In this document: positions 44,722 to 47,195 of the stretch, in pieces
How the letters are laid out: the number at the start of each line of letters is the position of its first letter
Position numbering within the stretch: position 1 is the stretch's first letter
Assembly (NCBI GenBank): GCA_964433675.1
Contig: CAYSSJ010000020.1
Location: forward strand, 1 to 47,195
Source: CAYSSJ01 sp964433675
GTDB taxonomy: Bacteria > Cloacimonadota > Cloacimonadia > Cloacimonadales > TCS61
DNA: 47,195 nt
Reading direction: 5' to 3'
Notes under the pieces: generated by a model
Database searches by the model: none
The model's input: only the letters and a program-made list of their open reading frames with translations
What the model was told of the DNA's origin: nothing
Made by a program: the position numbers and the translations under genes

Positions 44722-46326
44722 ATGACAAGCGAGCAAAACATCTCTGATGCAGAAGTTTTCTGTATTAGACCTGGATTTGTATTCTGGAAAGAAAACGGTA
44801 AATATGGCTTTCTTGATAAAGCTTTGTTCAAACAGGGGTCACTAAATTCCAGCGCATATCTGATTCTTCGCTGCTTAGATGGCTATACGAACATACGAGA
44901 TATTGTCAAAACACTACAAACTCATTTAAGAATCCCGAAAGATAAACTGGCAATAGTAAGAAAAGAAACTTGTGATTTCATTGAAAAAGGTATCAAAGCC
45001 GGTTTTATTTTATCCGGTTCTCTTCATAGATATTGCTCATCATACTGGAAAGACGACGCAATTTTTGATGGATATGGTTATAGATATCCCAAATTGTTGT
45101 ATTGGGAAGTAACCGCTGCCTGCAACCAGGCATGTAAATTTTGTTATAACTGCTGTGAGGATAGTTCCGGACAAAACGAGCTCACTACCATCCAGGGAAA
45201 GAGATTGATCGAATATTTTGCCGAGGTAGGTATAAAGAATATCATCTTTACCGGTGGAGAACCACTAACTCGCTTAGATAGGGTATTGAACTGGATAAGA
45301 AAATGCAAAAGCCTGGGAATTTCGACAGAGTTATTTACCAACGGAAAACTGCTTAGTTCCCGGATCGCCAGACAATTAAAAGAGATTGGGCTCGATTATT
45401 GCCGGGTTTCTATTCATTCAACCGATGAAAATGTTCATGATGAAATAACCGGTAGTAAAGGTAATTGGAGACAATCGCTGAGGGGACTGCAAAATTTGAT
45501 CGAATATGAGATCCCGTCAGCATGGATGATGACAGTAGCACGCTATAATATCGACTCATTGCGAGCATCAGTAGAAAAAGCTATTTCGCTGGGATGTCAC
45601 GGCTTTTTGACCGGTCCACTTTGCAAGATCGGTCGCGGTAATCTGCTCTCAAATTATACCCTCTCACCATGCCAATATCTACAGTTATTACGGTTTAATG
45701 TGGAAACTGGAATTGTCTACGGTGACAAGATCAAAATCGGTTGGGGTGCGGACATCAATATGGAATCTCCATGGAAAGATTATATCACAGAACCGTTATC
45801 TCCACCCAAATCGGATTCGAAAAGATTTTTCGATTGGTATATGCGGTTTGCCAAAAACAGTATCTGTGGCACCGGTGTACGCTCGCTGGCTTTGGACGCT
45901 AAAGGGCAGTATATCCCCTGTCCCGCTCTGGGAACATTGAAATTGGGATCGGCGCTGAACGAGGATATAGAGAAAATTTGGCATAAAGATGCGCTTTCGA
46001 TCTTCAGAAAAAAACCGATCGATAACTTTGATGATTGCGGTAATTGCGGATTGAGATTCTCCTGTGCCGGAGGATGCCGGGCTAATGCTCATGCTCAAAC
46101 CGGTAGCATCACCGGCTGCGACCTCAGTTACAAAGAAGCATACGATTGGCTGGAGGAAAATGACTATGAAACGGTAACTTCTTATTATGATAGACATGAG
46201 CTGGAACAAAAAAAACCACATTTACGTGAAGGTGAGCATTTGGTTGGCTCTGCCAGTGAAGGTTACGGACCATGGACACCACCGGTCTCTTCAGCTCTAA
46301 AAGCGATCAGGAATAGAGAGAGCTGA
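44722..46326 (+). CDS. Radical SAM/SPASM peptide maturase with N-terminal PqqD-like domain
   Basis: A 534-residue enzyme starting at ATG 44722, after the precursor stop; a GTG at 44674 would overlap the precursor. Residues about 10-97 look like a PqqD/RRE domain (FCIRPGFVFWKENGKYGFL...SAYLILRCLDGYTNIRDIVKTL). The radical SAM core binds a [4Fe-4S] cluster by Cys134-x3-Cys138-x2-Cys141 (CNQACKFC), with FTGGEPL at 176-182. The SPASM region has cysteines 382, 400, 439, 442, 448, 452 and 466, enough for two auxiliary clusters. A tail of about 65 residues follows, with an unusual GSASEGYGPWTPP. It should install crosslinks in the adjacent precursor using S-adenosylmethionine in the cytoplasm. Confidence 0.9.
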   Translation: MTSEQNISDAEVFCIRPGFVFWKENGKYGFLDKALFKQGSLNSSAYLILRCLDGYTNIRDIVKTLQTHLRIPKDKLAIVRKETCDFIEKGIKAGFILSGSLHRYCSSYWKDDAIFDGYGYRYPKLLYWEVTAACNQACKFCYNCCEDSSGQNELTTIQGKRLIEYFAEVGIKNIIFTGGEPLTRLDRVLNWIRKCKSLGISTELFTNGKLLSSRIARQLKEIGLDYCRVSIHSTDENVHDEITGSKGNWRQSLRGLQNLIEYEIPSAWMMTVARYNIDSLRASVEKAISLGCHGFLTGPLCKIGRGNLLSNYTLSPCQYLQLLRFNVETGIVYGDKIKIGWGADINMESPWKDYITEPLSPPKSDSKRFFDWYMRFAKNSICGTGVRSLALDAKGQYIPCPALGTLKLGSALNEDIEKIWHKDALSIFRKKPIDNFDDCGNCGLRFSCAGGCRANAHAQTGSITGCDLSYKEAYDWLEENDYETVTSYYDRHELEQKKPHLREGEHLVGSASEGYGPWTPPVSSALKAIRNRES

Positions 46327-46640
46327 AGCCGATTGGGAAGCTAAGTAGAATAGAGAGGAGACCGTAGGCAGTAAGCAGTAAGTAGTAAGTAGTAAGCAGT
46401 AGGCAGAAAGAAGATAGAAGATAGAAGATAGATGGTGGATGATAGAGCAGAGTAGGGCAAGTTGGTAACTTGCCTGCGAAGAACAAGGATGATGTTTAGG
46501 AGTTTAGGGTTGAGGGTTTAGAGGTCAGAAGACGGAAGACGGAAAACGGAAAACGGAAAACAGGAGACGAAAGACAGTAAGCAGAAATCAGATTAGAGAA
46601 GGTGAGAAAGCACCAAATAACAAATTCCAAATAAATTCCA
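46327..46640. repeat. Heptanucleotide island 5
   Basis: From about 46345 to 46610 the plus strand keeps a 7-bp rhythm, with units such as GCAGTAA and GTAGTAA near 46375, GAAGATA repeated near 46410, and GACGGAA then AACGGAA near 46535. A perfect hairpin, GGCAAGTTGGTAACTTGCC, interrupts it at 46456-46474. No terminator for the maturase gene is evident, and no gene is seen. Confidence 0.75.
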
Positions 46641-46669
46641 AATCTCAATGACAAAAATTACAAACTAAT

Positions 46670-46870
46670 CCCCGAAGGGGATATATATGATAGCCTGCGG
46701 TGAAACCGTAGGTAATCTATATAACCACAAAATTTTCCCTGAAAGGGATAAATAATAATGTCACAATCTTCATCAAAACTATATATCACCTTCAGCGAAA
46801 CAAACGATGGTTGTCATCCATTCATAGGGTTCCGCAAGCTCAACCACATGCTAACATATTTTTCTGCTTC
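46670..46870 (+). pseudogene. Remnant of an IS200/REP-associated (Y1) transposase with its hairpin repeats
   Basis: Three short hairpins come in a row: CCCCGAAGGGG (46670-46680), CCTGCGG/CCGTAGG (46694-46712) and TCCCTGAAAGGGA (46736-46748). They are followed by an ATG at 46758 that opens MSQSSSKLYITF, close to the usual start of Y1 transposases of the IS200/REP-associated type (MSQSLSKIYIH). The similarity stops after about a dozen codons and the HUH and tyrosine motifs are missing. The 68-codon frame that remains is not a working gene. Confidence 0.55.
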
Positions 46871-47195
46871 GCAGAAATACTACAACGATCGATTGGCTTA
46901 TTTGTTTTGGACATTGGAGAATTGTAGTTTGGAATTTGGTGCTTGGGATTTTTCTATTCTTTAGCCTTTTGTAATAATAATAACTCGGTACTCTTCGGTG
47001 AAACTCGGTGGTTAATAAAAAACAACTTACCACCGAGAACATACTACTACGCCAAGGCTTCGCAGCACAAGCAGAGAACACAGAGAAAAAAACCACAGAT
47101 ATACACGGATAAACACAAAAAAAATGTAAACATCTGTGCCAATCTGTGAAAATCCGTGGTTAAGAAACAATTCGTGCTAATTCGTGGAATTCGTG
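46871..47195. repeat. Repeat-rich end of window with about 10-bp units
   Basis: No gene is seen. It includes an ACTCGGTGAAACTCGGTGG stretch (about 46985) and, from 47131, units that recur every ten bases, such as ATCTGTGCCA and ATCTGTGAAA, ending in TTCGTGCTAA and TTCGTGGAAT. The same phrases occur near 2225 and 2435 in the reverse sense. Confidence 0.6.

Noticed and set aside
46345..46610. CRISPR array
   Set aside because: Units are 7 bp and drift continuously; there are no constant repeats of 24-40 bp with unique spacers and no cas genes.
46758..46964. A 68-codon frame after the hairpins near the right end
   Set aside because: Only its first dozen codons resemble a transposase start; catalytic motifs are missing, so I call it a remnant, not a gene.

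Overview
The window looks like a chromosomal contig of a Gram-negative, probably anaerobic or fermentative bacterium of the Candidatus Cloacimonadota / Fibrobacterota-Chlorobiota-Bacteroidota neighbourhood. The clues are three large secreted proteins ending in a YPNPFNPxTTI...FNxRGQxVRTL...GxYLY carboxy-terminal domain (type IX secretion or FlgD-like sorting domain), a PorV-like barrel, a gingipain-type C25 protease, a DUF3078-like barrel, and outer-membrane proteins ending in aromatic residues. Taxonomy is inference from protein style; there is no rRNA here.

Layout. 1-7.4 kb: a GLUG-repeat secreted protein, a 1.5 kb repeat-filled spacer, a DUF3078-like barrel, an MscS channel, then a divergent marR-MATE efflux operon. 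7.4-13.7 kb: C25 protease, YbaN-like membrane protein, catalase. 13.9-18.6 kb: a tightly coupled five-gene operon (lipocalin, DAK2-DegV fusion, DUF1295 enzyme, periplasmic protein, DUF523-DUF1722 protein). 18.8-25.6 kb: orphan PAS histidine kinase and an 1859-residue subtilisin-like protease with repeats and a dockerin. 25.7-29.5 kb: tRNA-Thr, tsaD, a YbbR protein, a zinc-binding lipoprotein and a HEAT-repeat protein. 29.8-35.4 kb: 5'-nucleotidase-like protein, PorV-like barrel and a helix-hairpin-helix/barrel protein. 35.7-37.7 kb: pilin-like protein and PHP-type phosphoesterase on the plus strand, convergent with an envelope operon of LolC/E-like permease, LolD-like ATPase and TamB (37.7-43.6 kb).

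The most exciting locus is at 44463-46326. It is a two-gene cassette of an 83-residue, strongly translated small protein with a Ser/Thr/Cys-rich tail, followed 7 bp later by a radical SAM/SPASM enzyme with an amino-terminal PqqD-like (RiPP recognition) region. I read it as a peptide-modifying (RiPP) system that I cannot match to a named class. It stands alone between repeat-rich spacers.

The second unusual theme is the spacer DNA. Several non-coding islands (about 112-236, 2160-2540, 2885-3040, 3340-3500, 43680-44150, 46340-46610) are built of degenerate heptanucleotide units that keep 7-bp phase for 100 bp or more. They are mixed with decamer-type units, with palindromic elements that share outer arms but carry interchangeable inner hairpins, and with a remnant of an IS200/REP-type element.
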